DNA from: an uncultured Burkholderiales bacterium
Lineage (GTDB): Bacteria; Pseudomonadota; Gammaproteobacteria; Burkholderiales; Burkholderiaceae_C
Assembly (NCBI GenBank): GCA_902825995.1
Contig: CADEDE010000016.1
Coordinates: forward strand, 1 to 45,905
DNA: 45,905 bases
Direction of reading: 5' to 3'
Shown: one piece after another, positions 34,025-43,130 of the stretch
Layout: every line of letters begins with the position of its first letter
Numbering within the stretch: position 1 is the first letter of the stretch
Program-made: the position numbers and the translations under genes
Notes under the pieces: model-generated
Database searches by the model: none
The model's input: only the letters and a program-made list of their open reading frames with translations
Told to the model about the DNA's origin: nothing

Positions 34025-35656
34025 ATGGCGACAAGACGACCAGCCACAGAACGTCAAGGTAAGGCCGCCGGTACCGCTCGCTCAGGCAGGCGAGCCGCGG
34101 ACCGCGTGCATCCGTGACAGGCCCCAGACGGCCTCGACGCGTCTGATCCCGCAAACATTGAACTGGTCTTCGGCTTCGTCGGGCCGACCGGCATCGACCT
34201 GAACAAGGTCTGCGATGCGCTTCGCGCACAGCTGCGTGCCGTGCAGTATGAAGTGGTCGAGGTGCGCTTGAGCGAACTGATCACCACATACCTCGGCAAG
34301 TCTCAGGCCTTTGCGAACGAGTACGTCCGGATCAAGACACTGATGGATCGCGGTACCGGTCTCCGGGAGGAGTCGGAACAGCCTGACATCGTTGCTCGGC
34401 TTGGGATCGCCGCAGTCCGTGGCGCCCGTGAGGCGAGGACTGGCAACGTTCGCAAGCCTGCGAAGCGCGTCGCCTACTTCGTTCGATCCTTCAAGCGACC
34501 GGAGGAAGTCGACCTCTTCCGGCAGGTCTATGGCAAGGCGTTCACCCTGATCTCGGTGTACGCGTCCCGCGCCTGGCGGCTTCAATTCTTGAAGAAGCTC
34601 CTTGCCCCGTCGCTTGGAGCTGACCGTGCCAAGGCCGAAGAGCATGCGACCGAGTTGATTGGCCGGGACTACGAAGAGGAAGGGCGAAAGCTGGGGCAGC
34701 GGGTCGGCAAGACCTTTCCATTGGCCGACTATTTCGTCACCAGTGAATCGCGCCCTGATCTTGAGAAGCAACTGAAGCGGTTGGTTCAGCTCACCTTCGG
34801 CAATCCCTACGTGTCACCGACTCGCGACGAGCAAGCCATGTTTTTCGCGAAGGCTGCCGCCCTCCGCTCGCTTGATCTGTCCAGGCAGGTGGGGGCTGCC
34901 GTGGTGTCAGATGAAGGCGAGATCCTCTCCACAGGCTGCAATGAGGTGCCACGGTTCGGCGGTGGGCTGTACTGGGCGGATGACGAGGGGCGGATGAGAG
35001 ATTTCGAGCGCGGCAGCGACTCGAACGTCGACATCAAGCGCGAGATCGTGGAGGACGCCTTCGATCGCATGCGAAGAAGGCCGAGGCTGCTGGGATCTGC
35101 AACGCGTGGCAAGTCGAGTTCGGACTTGGCCGAAGATGCGCTGTTCGCCGAGGGCGCCTACCTCAGGGATGCCCAGCTCTTCGATGTCATCGAGTTCGGG
35201 CGTGCGGTTCACGCTGAGATGGCTGCGATCACGCAAGCGGCCAGGGCTGGGGTGCGGCTGCAGGGTTCTCGTCTGTTTTGCACAACGTTTCCATGCCACA
35301 TCTGCGCGCGTCACATCGTCGCAGCCGGCATTCGAGACGTCGTCTTCATCGAGCCGTACGAGAAGAGCCGCACGGCGGAGCTCTTCAGCGATTCGATCAG
35401 TGTCGAGCCGGCCGAGCCTTCTCCCAGCCGAGCAAATTTCCGTGCGTTCGTGGGTGTCGCGCCGAGGCGTTACATGGAATTTTTCGAGAGCTTCGGCGCC
35501 AGAAAGTCTGCGGACGGTAAGATCAAAAACGTCGATGAGATCGCGGCGACGCCTCGGCTTCGACGACTCGTTTTCACCTACACCTTCGCTGAGGCGTTTG
35601 TGGTCGACGAGACCAAGCCTCCTCCGAGTTCTTCTCGCGCCAGGAGCATTCCATGA
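34025..35656 (+). pseudogene. Antiphage dCTP deaminase (AvcD/DCD-like), interrupted by an in-frame TGA
   Basis: Two-domain defence protein that depletes deoxycytidine nucleotides on infection in characterised relatives. A P-loop-kinase-like N-terminal domain begins NIELVFGFVGPTGIDLNKV (residue about 45), and the C-terminal zinc deaminase has HAEMAAI (residue about 396) and FPCHICARH (about 422), a complete HAE/PCxxC centre. ATG 34025 has GGAAGG about 10 bases upstream and is in frame, but TGA at 34115 ends it after 30 codons. After that stop no ATG, GTG or TTG appears until GTG 34241, which would delete the first strand and P-loop. So the gene is either inactivated, read through, or started from a rare codon. 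Outside the leader the frame is intact to 35656. Confidence 0.75.
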
Positions 35657-35826
35657 AGCAGCAGGAAAAGTCATTCATGGGGCAGTTTCAAGCTGCCCGC
35701 CAGGAAGTCGCCCAGTTGAGAAGCTGGATGGGGGAGTCTGCCAAGGTGGCGACTCTGACGTTTCCGACACCGCGGACTTCAGGCGAGACGAAAACCGCCG
35801 CAGCGGCAGTCAAGAAGAAGCCCTGA
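35653..35826 (+). CDS. 57-residue protein coupled to the antiphage deaminase gene
   Basis: ATG 35653 overlaps the deaminase stop in an ATGA arrangement, which favours translational coupling. The product starts MKQQEKSFMGQFQAARQEVA and continues QLRSWMGES, an amphipathic helix, then a Thr/Pro-rich section and a Lys-rich end (AVKKKP). No known domain. A strong intrinsic terminator follows 22 bp after the stop, so this is the last gene of the unit. It could be an accessory partner, an antitoxin-like inhibitor or a chance frame. Confidence 0.55.
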   Translation: MKQQEKSFMGQFQAARQEVAQLRSWMGESAKVATLTFPTPRTSGETKTAAAAVKKKP

Positions 35827-35848
35827 CCGCACCGCTTTCCCTACCAAG

Positions 35849-35874
35849 CGCCCCGAGTTCGGGGCGTTTTCGTT
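35849..35874 (+). terminator. Intrinsic terminator after the deaminase unit
   Basis: CGCCCCG (35849-35855) pairs with CGGGGCG (35860-35866) around AGTT, followed at once by TTTTCGTTT. A textbook rho-independent terminator on the plus strand. Confidence 0.88.
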
Positions 35875-35970
35875 TGGCAGTTGCGCCTCTGGCCTTGACC
35901 GGAAGAGCAACACTGAGACGATGGCCTCGCCACCTCCTACGACGAGCACTGGAGGTGATCGAGTGCCATC

Positions 35971-37179
35971 ATGCCCCTCACCGACATCAAGATTCGCCAG
36001 GCCAAGCCCGCCGACAAGCCGATCAAGCTCGCCGACACCGCTGGCCTGTACCTCGAAATCAAGCCCAGCGGCTCCAAGCTCTGGCGCTATCGGTACCGCA
36101 TCGCCGGGCGCGAGAACCTGTTCGCCATCGGCGAGTACCCGCAGGTCTCGTTGGCCGATGCGCGCAAGGCGCGTGATGAAGCCCGCGAGCTGATCCGCCA
36201 AGGCCGGCACCCGGCCCATGCACGGCAAACCGAGCGCACGCGGCAGATCAACGCCAACGCACTGACCTTCAAGGCCATCGCCGAGGAGTGGATCGAGAAG
36301 AAGCGCAGCCGCTGGGCGCCGTACTACCTGATGCAGGTGGAGCGCGGCATGAAGAAGGACATCTACCCGCGCATCGGCCGGCTGCCGATCCGCTCGGTCA
36401 CCGCGGCCGACGTGCTGGCCATTCTGGACCGCGCCACCAAGCGGGGTGCAGAGGTGGTGGCGCTGAACCTGCGGCAGTGGTGCTCGCAGGTGTTCCGCTA
36501 TGCCGTGGCCACGCTGCGCGCCGACCACGACCCGGCCTCGGCTCTGCGTGGCGCCGTCATCCGCCCGCCGGTCAACCACAGCCGGCCGATGGCCCGCGAC
36601 GAGATCGCCGCCTTCCTGCGCAAGCTGCAGGGCTTCGGCGGCCACCGCACTACGGTGATCGCGCTGCGCCTGCTGCTGCTGACCTTCGTGCGCACGATCG
36701 AGATGCGCAAGGCCGAGTGGACCGAGCTGGACCTGGCTGCCGCCGAGTGGCGCATCCCGGCCGAGAAGATGAAGATGCGCCGGCTGCACATCGTGCCGCT
36801 GTCCACGCAGGCAGTGGCGCTGCTCACCGAGCTGAAGGGCATCACCGGCGCCGGACGCTGGCTGTTCCCCAACCACCGCCGGCCGCACGACGTGATGTCG
36901 GCCACCACCGTCAACCACGCGCTGATGAGCCTGGGCTTCGCGTCGGCCACCGTCACCGCGCACGACTTCCGCGCCACCGCGTCGACGCGGCTGCACGAGA
37001 TGGGCCTGCGCTCCGACTTCATCGAGCTGCAGCTGGCCCACGTGGAGCGCAACCGCGTGCGCGCCGCTTACAACCACGCCGACCACCTGGCCGAACGCGC
37101 GGCGATGATGCAATCTTGGGCCGACTGGCTGGATGCCGTCGCGGCGGACAAGCCCGGCACGCGCAACGCCAAGGGCTGA
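35971..37179 (+). CDS. Tyrosine-type integrase (P4/DUF4102 family)
   Basis: Site-specific recombinase of 402 residues. The N-terminal DUF4102 arm-binding domain (MPLTDIKIRQAKPADKPIKL, then GLYLEIKPSGSKLWRYRYR) is followed by the core-binding domain and the catalytic domain. Catalytic residues are visible as Arg in FVRTIEMRKAEW, Lys near AEKMKMRRLHIVPL, HDFR in TAHDFRATASTRLH, His in LQLAHVERN and the nucleophile Tyr in RAAYNHADH. ATG 35971 has a near-perfect GGAGGTGAT site upstream. The gene would mobilise the island; it converges on a second integrase 15 bp away. Confidence 0.94.
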   Translation: MPLTDIKIRQAKPADKPIKLADTAGLYLEIKPSGSKLWRYRYRIAGRENLFAIGEYPQVSLADARKARDEARELIRQGRHPAHARQTERTRQINANALTFKAIAEEWIEKKRSRWAPYYLMQVERGMKKDIYPRIGRLPIRSVTAADVLAILDRATKRGAEVVALNLRQWCSQVFRYAVATLRADHDPASALRGAVIRPPVNHSRPMARDEIAAFLRKLQGFGGHRTTVIALRLLLLTFVRTIEMRKAEWTELDLAAAEWRIPAEKMKMRRLHIVPLSTQAVALLTELKGITGAGRWLFPNHRRPHDVMSATTVNHALMSLGFASATVTAHDFRATASTRLHEMGLRSDFIELQLAHVERNRVRAAYNHADHLAERAAMMQSWADWLDAVAADKPGTRNAKG

Positions 37180-37194
37180 CCGCCGCGTTCGGCC

Positions 37195-38373
37195 CTACGC
37201 GGCAGGCGCGCCGACTGCTTCAACCGCATCTGCCGCCGCGGCCTTGTGGCGCGGCCGACCCAGGATGGCCCCCAGATACGCCCGAGACGCTCTGGGCCTC
37301 GAATGACCGGCCATCTTCGAGACAGCGAGGCACGCGGCCTTCACCACGCTTGACGCCTCTCTGGCGCCACCGCGCACCGGCGGCTGTTGCCCGGTGCGCA
37401 CCACGTACTCGCCGATCAGCGCCTCGTGCCGCAGGCCGTGCGCCGTCACGCCCAGCTTGCGCTTGGTGAAGCCGAACTTGCGCAGCACGTAGGCGAAGTG
37501 CTGCATGTTCTGCTTCAGTGACCGGTCGGGCCTGCCCAGATGGGCCTCTGGGTCCGGGCCTGCCACGCGCTGCGCATGTGCGACGGCCTGCTGGCGCTGC
37601 GGCGTGTCCAGCGGCAGGTAGCGCGGCCGGCCGTTCTTCGCGCCCTGGCGCACCCACAGGTAGTGGTCGGCCTGGCGCTCTTCGGGCGGCAAACCCGTGG
37701 CCTCGAACGGCACGACCAGCGCGTTCGGCCGCAGCATCACCGATTCCTTCTTGCGCAGGCCGAAGGCCTGGATCACGCGCAGCGACGCGCCCACGTAGGC
37801 GTCGTAGGCGCTCACGCGCTGCAGCAGCGCGTCGATGTCCAAGCCCTGGGCCGACCAGCTTTTGTCGCGCTCGGCCACCTCGTGGCGCTGGTACTCGTGC
37901 AGCTCCAGGCCGTAGAAGGCCGGCCCGCGCACGAAGCCGGGCTTGCCGGTCCACAGCGCCAGGCCGCGCAGAAAGCTCAAGTAGGTCTGGATCGTCGCCG
38001 GCTTCAGCTTGTCGTCGCGCCACACCTGCACCATGGCGCGGATGTGCTTCTGCCCCAGGTTACGCGGGTCGGGCAGGGTCTTGAAGCTGGCACGGTCGTG
38101 CAAGGCCGCATAGAAGCGGCGCAGGAAGTCGGCGCGATCCTGCCGGGTCTTGTGCGACACAGTTTTCTGCCGAGACGTGTGCTGCTGGTTGTGCTGGCGC
38201 AGCAGCACCTCCAGCACCCGCAGCGGGTCGGCCTGGCCGGGGCGGTGGCGCGCCAGCACGTCGGCGTCGGTCAGGCCAGCCCAGTCGCGCAGGCGCGGCG
38301 GCTGGTGGGCGGTGCGTCCCACCGGCGGTGGGCGGAGGTGGGAAGAAGGCGGGTCGATGGAAAGGCGGGGCAT
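37195..38373 (-). CDS. Second tyrosine-type integrase
   Basis: A 392-residue recombinase of a different subfamily. A core-binding domain (DFLRRFYAALHDRASFKTLP, TIQTYLSFLRGLALW) precedes the catalytic domain: Arg in QAFGLRKKESVML, HGLRHE in VTAHGLRHEALIGEY, then MAGHSRPRASRAYLG with the late His and the Tyr nucleophile. ATG 38373 is favoured by GGAG about 7 bases upstream; ATG 38400 is possible, with nine more residues. Integrases of this kind are often found in integrative elements, so the island may be composite. Confidence 0.87.
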   Translation of the reverse strand: MPRLSIDPPSSHLRPPPVGRTAHQPPRLRDWAGLTDADVLARHRPGQADPLRVLEVLLRQHNQQHTSRQKTVSHKTRQDRADFLRRFYAALHDRASFKTLPDPRNLGQKHIRAMVQVWRDDKLKPATIQTYLSFLRGLALWTGKPGFVRGPAFYGLELHEYQRHEVAERDKSWSAQGLDIDALLQRVSAYDAYVGASLRVIQAFGLRKKESVMLRPNALVVPFEATGLPPEERQADHYLWVRQGAKNGRPRYLPLDTPQRQQAVAHAQRVAGPDPEAHLGRPDRSLKQNMQHFAYVLRKFGFTKRKLGVTAHGLRHEALIGEYVVRTGQQPPVRGGAREASSVVKAACLAVSKMAGHSRPRASRAYLGAILGRPRHKAAAADAVEAVGAPAA

Positions 38374-39574
38374 GGTCAGCTCCGGTTGAAGGGTCGACAT
38401 CGGCGCGCGTCCCTTTCCATGTCGCCATGGCACGCGCCAAGGGTGGAATCGATGCAGGCGCCGGCCTGGCGGATTCCGTCGCCGGGCGCGACCGTGGCGT
38501 TGTGCTTGCAATGCAGCGCGCGCCACGTGCGCGCTGCACCGACCCAGGGGTTCGCCAGCGGTGGCGGCGGTGCCGCCGGCTGGCTCGGTCATCCTTAAAA
38601 ATGGGAACGGGTTGATCCGGCCCGTGCGCGGGTTTCCGCGCGGCACGGGGTGGGTGATGGCGCCAGCCTCGGGGGCGGGCGACATCGGCAGCCAGGTCGG
38701 GCCTGCTGCCGTCGATGGATCAGTTCTGCGTGCTTTCGCAGCGCCATCCACCTGCATGGGTCCGCCCCTCACCGAGAGTCCGGGGCGGTGTCAGGCGCAC
38801 GAGCGAGGGCGGCGCGCGGCGGAGCCCATCAGGGCAAGCACGACCACGCGCCGGGCCGCCCACGAGTGGCGGCCGGTGCTCGAACGGATGGCGAGACGCT
38901 GTGCAAGGCATCGGGTGCCAGCACGGCTTGGGCACGGGCTGCAGCGCGCTTCATGAGCGCCCGGCGCGGTGGCCGGTGGGCTGCAGCATTCAGCTCTGCG
39001 AAGGGGAACCAACGTCCGCGACCTCGGGGGTCACGGCCAGCCTGGCTCAGGGCCAGGCGTCAAAGGGCAGGTAACGACTGCGACGCCTCTTCGCTCCAGC
39101 GGAGCAGGCCATGAGGGAGGCCCAAGGGAGCTTGTAGTGGACGCGCGGGGCGGGGGTGTCGTCAACGGGCTGGGCGCAGACGCCCGCCGCAACCGCCCGG
39201 GATCGACGGCGCTTGCATGGGCAAGTGACGGGGGCGCAAGGCGGCTCTGTTTGCGGAATGCCAGCTAGTGGCGTGCTGTGCCTGGGGTTGACTGCTGTGA
39301 GATTGGCCTCTGGTGGTGAACCGGGTATTCGATCGGCAGCCCACGAAGCTCGCCTTCGAGCGCTGCGGCAGCGGCGCGGCTACATCCGAGTGCACCTGCA
39401 GTGACACCGCGCAGCGGCACACCGCCGCGCGGTGTCACTGCGGTGCCACTGGGGTCGCACTCAGCTGCCACCGCAGTGATAGCCGCGCACGCAGATTCGC
39501 AGCGCTGGCGCGTGCCGGGTTGACCTGATGCCATTGCATGCGACGGTGGCCGGGCCTTCATCCGGAGCCAGTCC
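38374..39574. other. About 1.2 kb without a convincing gene
   Basis: Open frames here are short, lack ribosome sites and encode Arg/Ala/Gly-rich strings without recognisable motifs. The composition is GC-rich with no clear relic of a known protein. The only clear structure is the hairpin cluster at 39396-39479. The stretch may be degraded island DNA or may hold an RNA that I cannot recognise. Confidence 0.55.
39396..39479. repeat. Overlapping inverted repeats
   Basis: CAGTGACACCGCGC (39399-39412) is an exact complement of GCGCGGTGTCACTG (39427-39440), and the space between them forms a further GCGG/CCGC pair (39414-39417, 39422-39425). In addition TCACTGCGGTG (39435-39445) pairs with CACCGCAGTGA (39469-39479). 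The second hairpin uses bases of the first, so only one can form fully at a time. This resembles a switch, a recombination site or an element end. Confidence 0.7.
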
Positions 39575-40093
39575 ATGCGTACCTTCCACTGGGTCAGCGG
39601 CGAGCTGACCGAAGTCCAGCGCTTCATCAACGTGCCGATGCGCTGGTGCGAACAGTACCCGGCGCGCGAGCGGCGGGAGCTGTGGATCAAGGCCATCGAC
39701 GGCCCGGACGTGAAGCTCATCGTTCACTCACGCTTTCTGCCGGGCCGGCGTGGACACGATGTCGACGTGCTGCTGTTCGGCGACTTGCCGGTCGGCCTCT
39801 TCAATCACAGCACCGGAGACCAGATCAACTTCCTCCGGACGGACCCGCCGCTGCTGTGGCGGCGATGTGATGGCGCGTGGATCGCGGGTGTCACGGTCGC
39901 TTGCACTACCGGCTTTGCGGTGCTGTCATGGCCGTGGCTGCTGGTGGGCGTGCCGCTGGTCGTGCTGCGCTCGGCGCTCGCGGTTTGCGCCCGATTGCTC
40001 AGGTGCTGTTCGATACGGACCAAGGTCGACGCCGCCCTGGCGGTGGCAGCCCGGGCCGCCCAGCCTCGACCAAAGCTGCAGCGGGTGAAGTAG
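39575..40093 (+). CDS. Hypothetical membrane protein
   Basis: A 172-residue protein. Residues 1 to about 105 are soluble (MRTFHWVSGELTEVQRFINV, WIKAIDGPDVKLIVHSRFLP). Two hydrophobic segments follow (AGVTVACTTGFAVLSWPWLL and VGVPLVVLRSALAVCARLL), then a basic tail. ATG 39575 is used; no other start fits. The family is not recognised. It lies between the integrase region and the hsd operon, 174 bp before hsdM, and is probably not co-transcribed with it. Confidence 0.6.
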   Translation: MRTFHWVSGELTEVQRFINVPMRWCEQYPARERRELWIKAIDGPDVKLIVHSRFLPGRRGHDVDVLLFGDLPVGLFNHSTGDQINFLRTDPPLLWRRCDGAWIAGVTVACTTGFAVLSWPWLLVGVPLVVLRSALAVCARLLRCCSIRTKVDAALAVAARAAQPRPKLQRVK

Positions 40094-40103
40094 GCCCCGC
40101 CCT

Positions 40104-40140
40104 GGAAATGTTTCGTCGGACATTGCGTCGATACATTTCC
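40104..40140. promoter_or_regulatory. Inverted repeat upstream of hsdM
   Basis: GGAAATGT (40104-40111) and ACATTTCC (40133-40140) are exact complements 21 bp apart, 128 bp before the hsdM start. It could be an operator or a transcription end of the preceding gene; no regulator gene is visible beside it. Confidence 0.4.
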
Positions 40141-40267
40141 GGCTGGCCGCTCTGTCGCCCCCGAGTTCACCGGAGTGGCGCGCTGGCCGGCGCATCGGGC
40201 CGTCGTTCTTCCTCGCAGCGGCGAGAATGACAGCGAAGAACCGACAACGCAGGCTGCATCCGAGTCC

Positions 40268-41821
40268 ATGATCGACGACCTCAAGAAGACCCTCTGGGCC
40301 ACCGCCGACAAGCTGCGCGCCAATATGGACGCGGCCGAGTACAAGCACCTGGTGCTGGGCCTGATCTTCCTGAAGTACATCTCCGACACCTTCCAAGCCC
40401 GCCGCACCGATCTGACGGCGCGCTTTGCCGACCCAGCCGACGAGTACCACCTCGACGGCGCCACACCGGCCGACGTCGCGGCCGAGCTGGAAGACCGCGA
40501 CTACTACCGCGAAGCCAATGTCTTCTGGGTGCCGGAAGCCGCCCGCTGGGAAGCCATTCGCTCAGCCGCCAAGCAGACGGACATCGGCAAACGCATCGAC
40601 GATGCGCTGGGCCTGATCGAGGCCGAAAACCCCAAGCTCAAGGGCATCCTCGACAAGCGCTTCGCGCGGGCGCAATTGCCCGATGGCAAGCTGGGCGAAC
40701 TGGTGGACCTGATATCAACAATAGGCTTCGGCGAAAGCGCGGCTACGGCACGCGACGTGCTGGGCCAGGTGTACGAATACTTTCTGGGCATGTTCGCCAG
40801 CGCCGAAGGCAAGCGCGGCGGCCAGTTCTACACGCCGCGCAGCATCGTCAAGACGCTGGTGGCCGTGCTGGCACCGCACCACGGCAAGGTGTACGACCCG
40901 TGCTGCGGCAGCGGCGGCATGTTCGTTCAGAGCGAGGAGTTCATCCTCAGCCACGGCGGCAAGCTGGGCGACGTGGCCATCTTCGGCCAGGAGGCCAACC
41001 CCACCACCTGGCGGCTGGCCGCGATGAACCTGGCCATCCGCGGCATCGACTTCAACCTCGGCCGCGAGCCGGCCGACACCTTCACGAAGAACCAGTTCCC
41101 CGACCTGCGTGCCGACTTCATCCTGGCCAACCCGCCGTTCAACATCAGCGACTGGTGGCACGCGAGCTTGTCGGGCGACGCCCGCTGGGTGTACGGCGAC
41201 CCGCCGCAGGGCAACGCCAACTACGCGTGGCTGCAGCACATGCTGTGGCACCTGAAGCCGGGAGGCCGCGCTGGCATCGTGCTGGCCAACGGCAGCATGA
41301 GCAGCAGCCAGAACAACGAAGGCCACATCCGCGCGGCAATGGTCGACGCCGACGTGGTGGAAGTGATGATCGCGCTGCCCGGGCAGTTGTTCTTCAACAC
41401 GCAGATTCCGGCCTGCTTGTGGTTCTTGGTGAAGGACAAGCGGCAGCGCCAGGGCGAGGTGCTGTTCATCGATGCCCGCAAGCTGGCCACGATGATCAGC
41501 CGCGTGCAGTGCGAGTTGAAGGACGAGGTGATCGACCGCATCGCCGACACCGTGGCGGCGTGGCGGGGTGATTCAGGTGCGGGCGAGTACGCCGATGTGG
41601 CGGGCTACTGCCGCAGCGTGAAGCTGGCCGAAGTTGCCGAGCACGGGCATGTGCTGACGCCGGGGCGCTATGTGGGCGCAGAAGCCGTGGAGGACGATGA
41701 CGAGGGCTTCGAGGCGAAGATGCAGGCACTGACGGAGAAGCTCGGCGAGCAGATGGCCAAGGGCGCAGAGCTTGACCAGTTGATCCGGCGGAAGCTGGGA
41801 GGTCTGGGGTATGAGTTCTGA
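40268..41821 (+). CDS. hsdM: Type I restriction-modification methyltransferase subunit
   Basis: N6-adenine methyltransferase, 517 residues. The N-terminal helical domain ([37 protein letters not shown]) contacts HsdS. The SAM-binding region is [20 protein letters not shown] followed by [14 protein letters not shown] (residue about 210), and the catalytic motif is [10 protein letters not shown] (residue about 288). The C-terminal region includes [18 protein letters not shown] 40268 is used. Its 3' end overlaps hsdS by 11 bases, so the two are translated together. All expected motifs are present, so it should be functional. Confidence 0.95.
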   Translation: MIDDLKKTLWATADKLRANMDAAEYKHLVLGLIFLKYISDTFQARRTDLTARFADPADEYHLDGATPADVAAELEDRDYYREANVFWVPEAARWEAIRSAAKQTDIGKRIDDALGLIEAENPKLKGILDKRFARAQLPDGKLGELVDLISTIGFGESAATARDVLGQVYEYFLGMFASAEGKRGGQFYTPRSIVKTLVAVLAPHHGKVYDPCCGSGGMFVQSEEFILSHGGKLGDVAIFGQEANPTTWRLAAMNLAIRGIDFNLGREPADTFTKNQFPDLRADFILANPPFNISDWWHASLSGDARWVYGDPPQGNANYAWLQHMLWHLKPGGRAGIVLANGSMSSSQNNEGHIRAAMVDADVVEVMIALPGQLFFNTQIPACLWFLVKDKRQRQGEVLFIDARKLATMISRVQCELKDEVIDRIADTVAAWRGDSGAGEYADVAGYCRSVKLAEVAEHGHVLTPGRYVGAEAVEDDDEGFEAKMQALTEKLGEQMAKGAELDQLIRRKLGGLGYEF

Positions 41822-43130
41822 TGAGCTTGTGGGGCGCTTTTCGATTGGCCACCTGATAAAGGCAGGAGTCATTTCAGCGCACAAGGATGGCAACTTTGGA
41901 TCGCTCTACCCGCGAATTGAAGACTTTGGAGATGATGGTCTTCCTATGCTGACAGCAAAGGTTGTCAATGCTGGGCGGATTGACTTCGGTGCGGCGCAGA
42001 AACTTAGGAAGGAAAAGGCCGCCTGCTTGCCCTACGGATTCATTCAAGCCGGTGATGTTCTGCTTTCCCACAACGCTACTGTCGGTAGAGTTGCTGTCGT
42101 ACCTGAGTTCAGCGGTCAAGCACTAATTGGGACGTCGCTGACGTATTTCAGGCTCGACACGTCACGACTACTTCCCCGCTACTTGGCGGGCTTCTTTGAG
42201 AGTCGCGATTTCCAGAATCAGTTAGCAGGCGTGATGGGGCTGTCGACAAGGAATCAAGTTCCCATCACAGCGCAGCGTCTTTTGGAAGTTGAAGTTCCTC
42301 CGTTGAAGGTTCAGCATCGGATTTCTGGGTTCATTGGCGCACTCGACGACCGCCTCGCTCTCCTGCGCGAAACCAACGCCACCCTCGAAGCCATCGCGCA
42401 GGCGCTCTTCAAGTCGTGGTTCGTCGACTTCGATCCCGTTCGAGCCAAGAGCCAAGGCCTCGCGCCGGCCGGCATGGACGAAGCCACTGCGGCCTTGTTT
42501 TCGGGTGGGTTCGAAGAGACACGCCGTGGTCCCGTTCCGCGCGGCTGGAGGGAGGCATCGATCTACGATGTCGCGCAGGTCGTTTACGGCGCGCCGTTCG
42601 CATCGAGCCGCTTCAACACCGACGGCATCGGCCGTCCGCTCGTTCGCATCCGCGATCTGCGTGACGAAGCACCTGGCGTGCACACGGACGAAGTGCATCC
42701 TAAGGGCTACCTTCTCACGCCCGGCGACATCGTGGTTGGCATGGACGGCGAGTTCCGGGCCTACCTGTGGGGCGGCGAGCAGGCTTGGTTGAATCAGCGA
42801 GTCTGCGTCTTTCAACCGAAGGCGGGCGTGCCGGCCGCGTTCGTACGCGCGTCTATCGAGCCGCAACTCGCGCACATCGAGGCGACCGAAACCGCGACCA
42901 CGGTGATTCATCTCGGCAAAGGCGACATCGACCGCTTCGTCGCTCTGGTGCCGCCTGACGACGTACTCGCCGCTTTCGGGGCAATTGCCGATCCGCTCTA
43001 TGCGCGAATTGTCGCCAACAAGCAGACGTGCCGGTCACTCGCCGCCCTTCGCGACACGCTGCTCCCCCGCTTGATTTCCGGTCAACTCCGCCTGCCCGAG
43101 GCCATCGCCGAAGCGGAGGAGGTCGTCTGA
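41811..43130 (+). CDS. hsdS: Type I restriction-modification specificity subunit
   Basis: DNA-recognition subunit with two target-recognition domains (TRDs), 439 residues. TRD1 covers about 1-175 and ends with [20 protein letters not shown]. The central conserved helix holds [20 protein letters not shown] and [23 protein letters not shown]2 covers about 235-395, and the second helix holds [20 protein letters not shown] and [14 protein letters not shown]. The DNA for TRD1 (about 41820-42340) is clearly AT-richer than the rest of the operon, pointing to exchange of this domain by recombination. It starts inside hsdM and its TGA overlaps the next ATG. Confidence 0.93.
   Translation: MSSDELVGRFSIGHLIKAGVISAHKDGNFGSLYPRIEDFGDDGLPMLTAKVVNAGRIDFGAAQKLRKEKAACLPYGFIQAGDVLLSHNATVGRVAVVPEFSGQALIGTSLTYFRLDTSRLLPRYLAGFFESRDFQNQLAGVMGLSTRNQVPITAQRLLEVEVPPLKVQHRISGFIGALDDRLALLRETNATLEAIAQALFKSWFVDFDPVRAKSQGLAPAGMDEATAALFSGGFEETRRGPVPRGWREASIYDVAQVVYGAPFASSRFNTDGIGRPLVRIRDLRDEAPGVHTDEVHPKGYLLTPGDIVVGMDGEFRAYLWGGEQAWLNQRVCVFQPKAGVPAAFVRASIEPQLAHIEATETATTVIHLGKGDIDRFVALVPPDDVLAAFGAIADPLYARIVANKQTCRSLAALRDTLLPRLISGQLRLPEAIAEAEEVV

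Noticed and set aside
38400..39272. Several frames of 60 to 150 codons
   Set aside because: They overlap one another on both strands, lack ribosome sites and give low-complexity Arg/Ala/Gly products.
39390..39490. CRISPR array
   Set aside because: There are inverted repeats but no regularly spaced direct repeats, and no cas genes are in the window.
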